DNA of 64,000 nucleotides from Streptomyces hiroshimensis (GTDB lineage: Bacteria > Actinomycetota > Actinomycetes > Streptomycetales > Streptomycetaceae): NCBI RefSeq assembly GCF_014650335.1, contig NZ_BMUT01000009.1:130889-194888 (forward strand), read 5' to 3'. Shown here piece by piece: positions 57,378 to 64,000 of this stretch (position 1 is its first letter; each line of letters begins with the position of its first letter). A program made the translations under genes and the position numbers. The notes beneath the pieces were generated by a model, which ran no database searches, had not been told where the DNA came from, and was given only the letters and a program-made list of their open reading frames with translations.

Positions 57378-59305
57378 CAGTTGATCTTCACGTTCCTGAT
57401 CTCCGTGATCTGGTCGATGTCGGAGGTCCGTACGGTCAGGGTGAGCTGCCATTCGCCGGCCATGGGCAGCTGGAATCCGGAGGCCTGCCAGCGGCCGGCG
57501 GCGCCGCGCTTGAGGGACGTGCGCAGCGGGCCGATGTTCTTCCGCGTCTCGGTGAAGGCCACCTCCAGCTCGGGTACGTCGACGGCCTTCCCGGCGGGGT
57601 CGGTCACGGAGACGTCGAGGGAGTTGTTGCCCGAGCGCGCCGGGTCGATACGTATGAGGGCCGTGCCTCGCCCATTTGTGCCACCGGTGTCGTACGGGAT
57701 CTTCACCTCGGCGGGCCCGGAGGGGGCCGGCGCCGGGGTGCGGGGGCCTCCGGAGGAGGCGGCCTCGCGCTGTTCGGTCTCGGCCCGCCCGGGCTGGGTG
57801 CCGGTGAGGAGGGTGGTGACGGCGAGCAGGACGACGGCGACCCCGGCCTCGGCCAGGACGGTGCGCCGCAGCCCGCTGCGGCCTTCGTCCGCGTCGCGCC
57901 GCCGCTGCCCGGCGGCCTTCTCCAGGGCCTCCCGCTGGCGTGCGAGCTGGGCGGCCCGTTCGGGGGAGGTGTCCTTGTCCTCCCGCGCGGGGCCCGCAGC
58001 CTTGGCGGACCGGGCCTGCCCGGCCGTCCTGACCTGGACCGGCTTGGCGGCCGTGGCCGGCTTCTTCTTCGCCGGGCGGCGGTCGGTGAGCCGGCCCGTC
58101 CAGCGGCGCGAGAAGTACGCCAGGCCGACCATGCCCGCCACGAGTGCGATCTTGAGGAGGAGCCAGCGGCCGTACTCCGTGCCGGTGAGCGCGCCCCACG
58201 AGCCGACCTGCCGCCAGGACTGGTAGAGGCCGGTCGCGACCAGCACGCACACCGAGGTGAAGGCGAGCCGGGAGAAGCGCTGCACCTCCGCCTGCCGGAT
58301 GGGCTCGCCCGTCCAGAGCACGGCCAGGAGTGCGGCCAGGCCGCCCAGCCACACTGCGACGCCCAGCAGGTGCAGGACGTCGACCGGCATCGCGAGCCAC
58401 GGCTGCAGGCCCGCCGAGGCGTGCTCGGCCATCGCCCAGGTCGCCGCGAGCCCGACGGCGACGACGGTGCCGCCGATCGCGAGCCCGTAGGCGACGTCGC
58501 GGCGCTCCATGCCGGTGCGGTCGCCGTCCTCGCGGGCGTACGAGCCGAACAGGACGGCGAGGAACACCGCGGCGGCGCTCAGCAGCAGCAGGCGGGACAG
58601 CAGGGCTGCGCCCGGCTTGGTGGCCAGGACGTCACCGAGGAGGGCGAGGTCGAAGGCGGCGCCGAGGCCCTTGCCGCTCGTGTACGGGCCGCGCAGCAGC
58701 AGGAGCACCGAGGTCGCGGCGAAGAGGGTGATCCAGCCGCCGACCGCGGTGCGCTGCACCGGTCGCGGGGAGCGGCACACGCCTGCGAACACACAGCCGC
58801 CGACGAGAAGGAGGTAGCCGGCATAGGCCGCATAGCGCCCTGTGGTGTAGAGAGTGTCGACGACCGGGTCGGCCTTGGCCGTCGTCACTTTCGCCGCCGT
58901 CTTCGACGGCGCGCCTATGGAGAAGGTGAAGGCCCCGGCCACCGGGTGGCTGTCCGCGGAGACGGCCTGCCAGGCCACCGTGTAGGTGCCGTCGGCGATC
59001 CCGCCCGCGAGCCCGACGGACGCCGTGTTCGACTTGCCGTCCACGTGCGCCGGCTTGCCCTCGTCGACGCGCTTGCCCTGCGGGTCGAGGATCCGCACCG
59101 AGTCGGCGCTCAGCAGGACGCCTTCGGAGAAGGTGAGCTTCACCTGCCGGGGCGCGAGCGGCACCACCGACCCGGAGGCCGGATCGGTCGAGGTCAGCGC
59201 GGCGTGCGCCGACGCGCTGCCCGCCCCGGGCCCGAGCGCACAGAGCAGCGCGGCGAGCAGCGTGCCGAGGACCGGCAGCAGCCGCCCGGCGGTCAGGGTC
59301 TTCAT
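57377..59305 (-). CDS. CopC-CopD fusion copper protein with C-terminal YtkA-like domain
   Basis: 642 residues. A signal peptide (1-34, cut before HAAL) is followed by CopC (about 35-130) with H35 as the new N-terminal Cu ligand and SADSHPVAG as the second site. CopD has about eight helices (about 155-430), a Lys/Ala/Arg linker follows, then one more helix (about 480-500) and a beta domain like YtkA (about 540-640). It probably binds Cu(II) outside and moves it through the membrane. It overlaps DtpA by ATGA and follows ecuC by 6 bp. Confidence 0.92.
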   Translation of the reverse strand: MKTLTAGRLLPVLGTLLAALLCALGPGAGSASAHAALTSTDPASGSVVPLAPRQVKLTFSEGVLLSADSVRILDPQGKRVDEGKPAHVDGKSNTASVGLAGGIADGTYTVAWQAVSADSHPVAGAFTFSIGAPSKTAAKVTTAKADPVVDTLYTTGRYAAYAGYLLLVGGCVFAGVCRSPRPVQRTAVGGWITLFAATSVLLLLRGPYTSGKGLGAAFDLALLGDVLATKPGAALLSRLLLLSAAAVFLAVLFGSYAREDGDRTGMERRDVAYGLAIGGTVVAVGLAATWAMAEHASAGLQPWLAMPVDVLHLLGVAVWLGGLAALLAVLWTGEPIRQAEVQRFSRLAFTSVCVLVATGLYQSWRQVGSWGALTGTEYGRWLLLKIALVAGMVGLAYFSRRWTGRLTDRRPAKKKPATAAKPVQVRTAGQARSAKAAGPAREDKDTSPERAAQLARQREALEKAAGQRRRDADEGRSGLRRTVLAEAGVAVVLLAVTTLLTGTQPGRAETEQREAASSGGPRTPAPAPSGPAEVKIPYDTGGTNGRGTALIRIDPARSGNNSLDVSVTDPAGKAVDVPELEVAFTETRKNIGPLRTSLKRGAAGRWQASGFQLPMAGEWQLTLTVRTSDIDQITEIRNVKIN

Positions 59306-59311
59306 CGCACG

Positions 59312-59788
59312 TCAGTCCTTGGGACGGAACGTCGTGGACTCCACCGGCACCTTGACCTTGACCGGGCCGGCGGTGGCGAAGTGCAGCGTGAACTCGATCT
59401 TCTCGCCGACGTTCGGCTTGTGGTCGAGCTTGCCGAGCATCAGGTGCGTACCGCCGCGCGCGAGCTTCAGCTCGCCCTTGGCCGGCACGTCGAGCGCGGC
59501 CGCGTGCTTCATCTGCGAGCCCTCGGTGGTGTGCATGGTGATGTCACCGGAGAGCGGGCTGGTGACCTTGGTGAGCCGGTCGGCCTTGTCGCCGTCGTTG
59601 CCGACGGTGAAGTAGGCGGCGGCCATGTCGGTCATCGCGGGCTGCGGGAGGTAGGCGCCGCTGACCGAGAGCTGCGGCTTGCCGGACGCCAGGGCGTCCT
59701 TCTCGGACTGGCAGCCCGTGAGCAGCAGGAGACCTCCGGCGAGGACGAGCGGCAGGGCGGCGGCGGTGGCGGCGGTGGTCTTGCGCAT
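59312..59788 (-). CDS. ecuC: PCuAC-type extracytoplasmic copper chaperone (lipoprotein)
   Basis: 158 residues. A lipoprotein signal ends in LLTGC (C26). The PCuAC Cu(I) site is visible as H86, M93 and H115-x-M117, with the family spacing M-x21-H-x-M. In S. lividans the counterpart (ECuC) hands copper to Sco. ATG 59788 is used, with GGGAGAG 8 nt upstream; the stop of sco overlaps it (TGATG). Confidence 0.93.
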   Translation of the reverse strand: MRKTTAATAAALPLVLAGGLLLLTGCQSEKDALASGKPQLSVSGAYLPQPAMTDMAAAYFTVGNDGDKADRLTKVTSPLSGDITMHTTEGSQMKHAAALDVPAKGELKLARGGTHLMLGKLDHKPNVGEKIEFTLHFATAGPVKVKVPVESTTFRPKD

Positions 59789-60441
59789 CACGGGTTCTCT
59801 CCCTTGATGATCTTCGGGAGATCCTTGGAGTACTGGTCCTTGCTGGTTTCGGTGGTGTATATCCAGTGGCCGCCGTCGTCCTTCGGCGAGAAGCCGACCA
59901 CCTCGGCTCCGTGGCTGACGGTGATGGAGCCGTCCTTCTCCTTCTTCGGCTTCTCCACGAAGATGCCGATGCCCTTCGCCGCCGCCTGGATGGTGGCGAA
60001 GTCACCGGTGAGGCCGACTATGTCCTGGCCGCCCTGGGCGTCCAGCCACTCCCGTATGCGCTTGGGCGTGTCGCGCTCCGGGTCGGTGGTGACGAAGACG
60101 ACCTGGAGCTTCTCCCGGTCCTCCTTCGGCAGCGTCTTCTCGGCCGCGGCGATGTCGGAGACGACGGTGGAGCACACGTCGGGGCAGTAGGTGTAGCCGA
60201 AGTAGAGCAGGAGCGGGCGGCCCTTGGTCGCGTTGACCAGCTCGTACTTCTTGTCGTTCGTGTCGGTGAGGACCAGGTCCGGCTTGGCCTTCGGGGTGTC
60301 GAGGGTGATCGCGGCCTTCTTCGGCGTCGCGGAGACGTCGGCTACGGGCTTGTCGCCGCCGTCGTCCGAGCCGCCGCCACAGGCGGTCAGCGTGAGCGCG
60401 GCGGCCGTGGCCAGGGCCGCGCCCAGAATGCGGGTGCGCAT
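59788..60441 (-). CDS. sco: Sco1/SenC copper chaperone (lipoprotein)
   Basis: 217 residues. A lipobox LTAC (C21) is followed by a thioredoxin fold. The Cu site is C86-P-D-V-C90 with H177 (TVSHGAEV). Sco proteins deliver Cu to CuA of cytochrome oxidase and, in S. lividans, act in copper-dependent development. It lies in the middle of the cassette, 87 bp after the YcnI-like gene, and overlaps ecuC. Confidence 0.95.
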   Translation of the reverse strand: MRTRILGAALATAAALTLTACGGGSDDGGDKPVADVSATPKKAAITLDTPKAKPDLVLTDTNDKKYELVNATKGRPLLLYFGYTYCPDVCSTVVSDIAAAEKTLPKEDREKLQVVFVTTDPERDTPKRIREWLDAQGGQDIVGLTGDFATIQAAAKGIGIFVEKPKKEKDGSITVSHGAEVVGFSPKDDGGHWIYTTETSKDQYSKDLPKIIKGENP

Positions 60442-60528
60442 GGAGCTCTTCTCCAGGAATGGGTCGGTGGTGCGGGGGGCGGGGCTCCGGGCCTCGGTGA
60501 GGGCCCGGCGCCCCGGCCGGTCCGTGCG

Positions 60529-61281
60529 TCAGGCCGCCGAGCGGCGGCGCCCGGCGAGCACGCCGAAGGCGACGCCCGCCGCGCCGACGACGATGCCGAC
60601 GATGCCGAGCGTGCGGGCGGTGGTGTCGGAGCCGCCGTCGCCCTTGTCCGACTTCTCGGACGCGTTCTCGGTCTTGCCGTCCGTGCTCTTGCCGCTGGTC
60701 TTGTCGTCGTCGTGGTGGTCGTCGCCCTTGCCGGCGGCGGCGCCCTTGGCGACGAGCTTCAGCGTGGGAGCCGGGTGCTCGGCCTCGGCGCCGCCCGGCT
60801 TGGACGGGTCGATCCAGCGGACGACGTCGTCGTCGGAGTACGTCTGGAGCGCCTTGAAGACCAGCTCGTCGACGTCCTCGGGCAGCTTGCCGACGGACAG
60901 CGGGAACTGCTGGAACTGGCCCGGCTCGATCTTGCCGCCGGTCCAGGTGATCTTGCTGACGGCTTCCTCGATCGTCTTGCCGTGCGTCTGCAGCGGCTTC
61001 TCCAGCTTGGTCTTCTCGACCTTCACCTCCCAGCCGGGAACCGGCTGGGGCATCACCGAGGAGAGCGGGTGCTTGGTGTCGAGGGTGACCTCGAGCTTCA
61101 CCGTCGAGGCGTTGTCCTTCTCGTTCGGCACCTTGAAGGCGATGGTGCTGTAGCCGCCCTTCTCGGCGGTGCCGGGCTGCACGCTCACGTGCGCGGCGGC
61201 GGGGCCGGCGAGGAGCAGGACGGAGCCGGCGGCGAAGGCGCCGATGACGGGGAGGCGACGGCGAGCGGTCTTGGCGTTCAT
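60529..61281 (-). CDS. YcnI-like (DUF1775) copper-binding membrane protein
   Basis: 250 residues. A signal peptide (1-30) is cut before H31 (HVSVQPGTAEKGGYSTIAF), so His becomes the N-terminal Cu(II) ligand as in YcnI. The DUF1775 beta domain (about 31-185) has ITWTGG with the typical Trp. A Lys/Asp/Ser/His linker (DDHHDDD) and a C-terminal helix (about 222-243) with an Arg tail anchor it. First gene of the cassette. ATG 61281 has CTGGAG upstream. Confidence 0.92.
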   Translation of the reverse strand: MNAKTARRRLPVIGAFAAGSVLLLAGPAAAHVSVQPGTAEKGGYSTIAFKVPNEKDNASTVKLEVTLDTKHPLSSVMPQPVPGWEVKVEKTKLEKPLQTHGKTIEEAVSKITWTGGKIEPGQFQQFPLSVGKLPEDVDELVFKALQTYSDDDVVRWIDPSKPGGAEAEHPAPTLKLVAKGAAAGKGDDHHDDDKTSGKSTDGKTENASEKSDKGDGGSDTTARTLGIVGIVVGAAGVAFGVLAGRRRSAA

Positions 61282-61477
61282 GGGGACACTCCAGGGGCAG
61301 GAGAGATCAGTGAGGAGGGGTGGCACGCGTGCGGCGACGACGACCGTGCGACCCGTCCTCATGCCCGGAATGTGCCTTGTGCGCAGGCGTGAGCGTGCGC
61401 GAGCGCGAGCGCGCTGCAGAGCGGGAGGCGCTCGGCTGCTCGGGGAAGGCTCGGGGAAGGGGGAAGGCGTCGCGTCG

Positions 61478-62308
61478 TCAGGCCGCGAGGGCGAAGACCG
61501 GCGGGCCCCGCCTGATCACGAAGTGCTGGAGCACCGGCTCCGTGGCGGGCCGCTCCTCGTCCCCGGCCGGACGCCGACCGGCGACCGGCGGCATCCCGGC
61601 GGCCGTCTCCCTCAAGGTGCCCACGAGCGCGAAGGCGGCGCGCAGCGCCCGTACGAGAGAGGTCTCCGCGACCTCGCGCGCGGACTGCCCCGAGAGCGCG
61701 ACCACTCGCCACAGCGCCACCTCGCCGCGCCGCAGCAGCCAGCCCGCGGCGAGCGCCGCGAGGAGGTGGCCGAGCAGCATCGGCAGCGAGAGGGGGAGTG
61801 CGTCGAGCAGCGAGCCGGAAGGCATTCCGGAGGACATCCCGGAGTGCATTCCGGAGCCTGCGCCCGCGGCCGCCGCCCCCGACTGCTGCAGGGGGTGCAC
61901 GGCCGGGTCGAGGCCGGCGTCCGTGATGACGCGGCGGGCGTCGGTGGCGGATATGAGGTGCGGCTGGTTGCAGACCAGCTGCGAGGCGAAGCTGATCAGC
62001 CGGCCCTCGGTGACCGTCTGCCGTGCCGCGACCCCGGCGCCCTGCTGGCCGATGCCGAAGAGCGTGTGCAGTGCGAGCTGCCCTGCTGCCAGACCCGCGG
62101 CGATCGACGGCAGCGAGCGCTCCCGCCCCGCCAGCGGCACGGCCAGGGCGAGCACCGCCAGGAAGCCGGCCGCGAGGGTCCACAGCGGCACCTTCGCGCA
62201 CGACGCCAGCACGTGCCCGCCCGCGGACAGCAGAACGCAGACCGCGGTGAACACCGCGGCCCGGATCAGTCGCAGATCGGCGCCGACACGCGCGACGGGG
62301 TGAGGCAT
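61478..62308 (-). CDS. Polytopic membrane protein with Met/His/Ser motif, copper-cassette neighbour
   Basis: 276 residues, about five helices, not recognised as a named family. The extracytoplasmic-looking loop between helices carries GMHSGMSSGMPSG (153-165), Met/His spacing seen in Cu(I)-binding loops, plus CNQPH (113-117). The C-terminus is Pro/Arg-rich. It lies 196 bp upstream of the YcnI-like gene on the same strand, so a role in copper handling is suggested by context only. Confidence 0.7.
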   Translation of the reverse strand: MPHPVARVGADLRLIRAAVFTAVCVLLSAGGHVLASCAKVPLWTLAAGFLAVLALAVPLAGRERSLPSIAAGLAAGQLALHTLFGIGQQGAGVAARQTVTEGRLISFASQLVCNQPHLISATDARRVITDAGLDPAVHPLQQSGAAAAGAGSGMHSGMSSGMPSGSLLDALPLSLPMLLGHLLAALAAGWLLRRGEVALWRVVALSGQSAREVAETSLVRALRAAFALVGTLRETAAGMPPVAGRRPAGDEERPATEPVLQHFVIRRGPPVFALAA

Positions 62309-62340
62309 GGCTGCGCCATCATCCCACCGGGCTTACTCCT

Positions 62341-62379
62341 CCCCTACGGCAGGGGGCGCTCGATCTCCACCCGTAGGGG
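62341..62379. promoter_or_regulatory. 9-bp inverted repeat between divergent genes
   Basis: CCCCTACGG (62341-62349) and CCGTAGGGG (62371-62379) are exact complements 21 bp apart, 33 bp upstream of the membrane-protein gene. It could be an operator. It does not match the CsoR box I know. Confidence 0.45.
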
Positions 62380-62530
62380 GCGCACCGGCGCACTCCTGTC
62401 CACCGCCATACACCGATGCATCCACCGGGCGCGTCGTCCGAATGAGCGGTCTCACACGCTCCGGAGGCTTACGGGGTGTCAGTGCTGGCTATACGTATCG
62501 GTATGTCGAGCCGCGGCCAGGAGGCTGAGC

Positions 62531-62998
62531 ATGAGCATTTGGTGGTCACTCCATCTGCGGCGGGAGGCCGCGAGCGTTCCGCTCGCGCGGCGGTTGCTGA
62601 TCGGCGCGATGGAGACGGCCGGCGTCGACCCCGATATTTCCTATGATCTTTCGCTCGCCCTGAGCGAGGCGTGTGCGAATGCCGTCGAGCACGGAGGCGA
62701 TTCCTCCACGGGCTATCTCGTGACGGCGTTCATCGACGGCGACACCTGCCGGATCGAGGTCACCGATTCGGGCCCGGGCTTCCCGGAGCAGCCCCGTCCG
62801 CATGAACGCCGTCGGCAGCGCCCGCAGCCGCGGCCCCTGGCCCCCGCCGAGGACGAGCACGGCAGGGGCCTCTTCCTTATCGAGTCGCTCACCGACCACG
62901 TCCGTGTACGCAACCGCCCGGGCCGCCAGGGGGCCGTGGTCACCTTCGACAAGATCCTCAAGTGGAGAGAGGACGCGGCGCTGCTCCGGGCGTCGTGA
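62531..62998 (+). CDS. ATP-binding protein, RsbW/SpoIIAB-like anti-sigma kinase
   Basis: 155 residues of the HATPase_c_2 type. The N box is ALSEACANAVEHG (about 43-55), G1 is DSGPGFP (about 78-84), and G2 is HGRGLFLIESLTD (about 113-125). Such proteins phosphorylate anti-anti-sigma factors; Streptomyces has dozens, often orphan like this one. AGGAGG (62519-62524) precedes ATG 62531. The longer open frame to the left is antisense to the copper genes. Confidence 0.9.
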   Translation: MSIWWSLHLRREAASVPLARRLLIGAMETAGVDPDISYDLSLALSEACANAVEHGGDSSTGYLVTAFIDGDTCRIEVTDSGPGFPEQPRPHERRRQRPQPRPLAPAEDEHGRGLFLIESLTDHVRVRNRPGRQGAVVTFDKILKWREDAALLRAS

Positions 62999-63013
62999 CC
63001 CCTGCGTCCCCGG

Positions 63014-63085
63014 CTGTCACCCGGCCGCGGTTGTCACGGCTGTCTGTCACCCGGCCGTGGCCGTCGCCCGGCTGTCACTCGACCG
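63014..63085 (-). repeat. Three 14-bp copies with about 29-bp period, last one holding the DUF4242 stop
   Basis: CTGTCACCCGGCCG occurs at 63014-63027 and 63044-63057 and as CTGTCACTCGACCG at 63072-63085. The minus-strand TGA (63075-63077) is the TCA of the third copy; the same triplet recurs in the other two. The array fills the gap between two convergent genes. Confidence 0.82.
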
Positions 63086-63326
63086 TCAGCGGCACCGGGT
63101 GGACCTCCGTGACCGGGTGCCCGGCCTGGGCGTGGACGCGCTTGACCGCATCCGCCGAGGGTGCCTCGGACAGGCAGTAGACGGTGCCCGACTTCGGGTC
63201 CGCCCAGGCCCGCTCGAAGTGCACGCCCTCCTCGGCCTCGATGGCCAGATCCCTGCGGTGCGCTTCCTGAAGCTGGTCGGCAGTGATGCCCTTCATGCCG
63301 TGATGGACGTCCATGTACTTGCTCAT
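63075..63326 (-). CDS. DUF4242 (SCO4226-like nickel-binding) protein
   Basis: 83 residues, ferredoxin-like alpha/beta barrel: SKYMDVHHGMKGITADQLQ, then EEGVHFERAWADPKSGTVYCLSEAPSADAVKRVHAQAGHP. The His-rich start (DVHHG) and HFERAW match the family whose member SCO4226 binds nickel. The physiological role is not known. ATG 63326 has GGGAG upstream. It is convergent with the anti-sigma-type gene. Confidence 0.88.
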   Translation of the reverse strand: MSKYMDVHHGMKGITADQLQEAHRRDLAIEAEEGVHFERAWADPKSGTVYCLSEAPSADAVKRVHAQAGHPVTEVHPVPLTVE

Positions 63327-63369
63327 GGCTCCCACACCTCCCTGGGTGCGCCCTATGTGGCCATGATGC

Positions 63370-63409
63370 GCTCAGGGGTCCCTGCGGACCACCGCAGGGA
63401 CCCCTGAGC
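63370..63409 (-). terminator. 18-bp perfect hairpin between pepP and DUF4242 genes
   Basis: 63370-63387 pairs exactly with 63392-63409; the loop is 4 nt. It follows the pepP stop by about 50 bp on the minus strand. It is the longest perfect stem in the window. Confidence 0.85.
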
Positions 63410-63423
63410 AGCCGGTCCTCCCA

Positions 63424-63475
63424 AGCCCTTAAGGCCAGCCCTTAAGGCCGGCCCTTCAGGTCAGCCCTTGAGGGA
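63424..63475 (-). repeat. About 13-bp tandem repeat (4 units) over the pepP stop codon
   Basis: AGCCCTTAAGGCC (63424, 63437), GCCCTTCAGGTC (63451) and AGCCCTTGAGGGA (63463) follow directly. The last unit is the end of the coding region (SLKG), and the TCA of the stop (63461-63463) is at the unit boundary. Confidence 0.85.
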
Positions 63476-64000
63476 CGCCATCCACGCCTCGACGTCCGCG
63501 GACGTCCGGGGCAGCGCCGCCGACAGGTTCCGGTTGCCGTCCTCGGTGACCAGGATGTCGTCCTCGATACGGACGCCGATGCCGCGGTACTCCTCGGGCA
63601 CGGTGGTGTCGTCCGCCTGGAAGTACAGGCCGGGCTCGACGGTCAGGACCATGCCGGGCTCCAGGACTCCGTCCACGTACGTCTCGGTACGGGCGACCGC
63701 GCAGTCGTGCACGTCCAGGCCGAGCATGTGACCGGTGCCGTGCAGGGTCCAGCGGCGCTGCAGCCCGAGCTCCAGGATGCGCTCCACCGGGCCCTCGACC
63801 AGACCCCACTCCACCAGCTTCTCGGCCAGCACGCGCTGCGCCGCGTCGTGGAAGTCGCGGTACTTCGCGCCCGGCTTGACCGCCGCGATGCCGGCCTCCT
63901 GCGCCTCGTACACCGCGTCGTAGATCTTGCGCTGGAGGTCGTTGTACGTGCCGTTGATCGGCAGCGTACGGGTGACGTCGGCGGTGTAGAGGCTGTTCGT
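63461..64000 (-). CDS. pepP: Xaa-Pro aminopeptidase (aminopeptidase P), 3' part
   Basis: The last 179 residues of a gene that begins beyond the window. They are the catalytic M24 domain: NGTYNDLQRKIYDAVYEAQEAGI, HGTGHMLGLDVHD with the His ligand, MVLTVEPGLYF and VRIEDDILVTEDG with the two Glu ligands. The enzyme removes N-terminal residues before proline using two metal ions. The frame is open to base 64000. It is followed by a stop-spanning repeat and an 18-bp hairpin. Confidence 0.95.
   Translation of the reverse strand, partial: TNSLYTADVTRTLPINGTYNDLQRKIYDAVYEAQEAGIAAVKPGAKYRDFHDAAQRVLAEKLVEWGLVEGPVERILELGLQRRWTLHGTGHMLGLDVHDCAVARTETYVDGVLEPGMVLTVEPGLYFQADDTTVPEEYRGIGVRIEDDILVTEDGNRNLSAALPRTSADVEAWMASLKG

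Noticed and set aside
62341..62379. CsoR-type copper operator
   Set aside because: The inverted CCCCTACGG arms are 21 bp apart. The CsoR boxes I know are compact C-tract/G-tract palindromes, so only a generic inverted repeat is reported.

Overview
The window looks like a stretch of a Streptomyces chromosome, probably in the core half. GC content is very high and codon third positions are strongly G/C. The gene set is typical of the genus: an SsgA-like sporulation protein, a DUF5326 protein, a fused CydCD, a Rex-type operator before cydA, a TPP riboswitch on thiC, and a DyP/CopCD/PCuAC/Sco copper cassette. The order ssgA - thiC - hisC-like - cydABCD - sensor kinase - serS - pheA - copper cassette agrees with what I remember of the S. 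coelicolor SCO39xx region near oriC. That synteny is from memory and was not checked. I see no prophage, insertion sequence, CRISPR array or biosynthetic cluster.

Layout. 1-12 kb: a PLP aminotransferase, a TetR regulator with a zinc-ribbon-like tail, a divergent MarR/MFS pair, a GlcG/HbpS-like protein, a HAD phosphatase, a flavohaemoglobin-like protein with a repeat-rich N-terminus, a Nudix protein, a LysR regulator, a cystathionine-lyase-like enzyme, and small membrane and cupin proteins. 11.7-15.6 kb: ssgA, tail to tail with a YibE/F - NfeD(OB domain) - flotillin operon. 15.7-22.8 kb: riboswitch-controlled thiC, a two-helix membrane protein, a metallophosphoesterase, a LacI regulator and a HisC-like aminotransferase. 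22.9-31.2 kb: Rex-controlled cydAB, fused cydCD, and a GAF-GAF sensor kinase of the DevS/DosS type. 31.4-39.5 kb: M23 peptidase, Cof-type HAD, LLM oxidoreductase, htpX-pspAB, PadR-kptA, and a divergent membrane protein plus carotenoid oxygenase.

39.5-44.2 kb: a minus-strand operon of an M24-like protein, an EphD-like hydrolase/SDR fusion, a PF10118 protein and a TTG-started MerR regulator. 44.5-48.0 kb: an ATPase-permease-ATPase-permease ABC operon closed by a strong hairpin. 48.1-52.8 kb: an APH(6)-like kinase, a GntR/MFS pair, a rhomboid-like protein and a Cof-type HAD coupled to serS. 54.1-54.8 kb: a 689-bp non-coding gap with a cluster of DnaA boxes. 54.8-62.3 kb: pheA, then the extracytoplasmic copper cassette YcnI - Sco - PCuAC - CopCD - DyP peroxidase and a Met/His-bearing membrane protein. 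62.5-64 kb: an anti-sigma-type ATPase, a DUF4242 protein and the 3' part of an aminopeptidase P gene.

Two cross-cutting patterns deserve attention. First, many genes end in short direct or tandem repeats that contain the stop codon and run on into the downstream DNA. At least eleven clear or fair cases are listed. Second, several genes appear leaderless (a -10-like hexamer 6-8 nt before the start), and many operonic pairs overlap by ATGA or GTGA.
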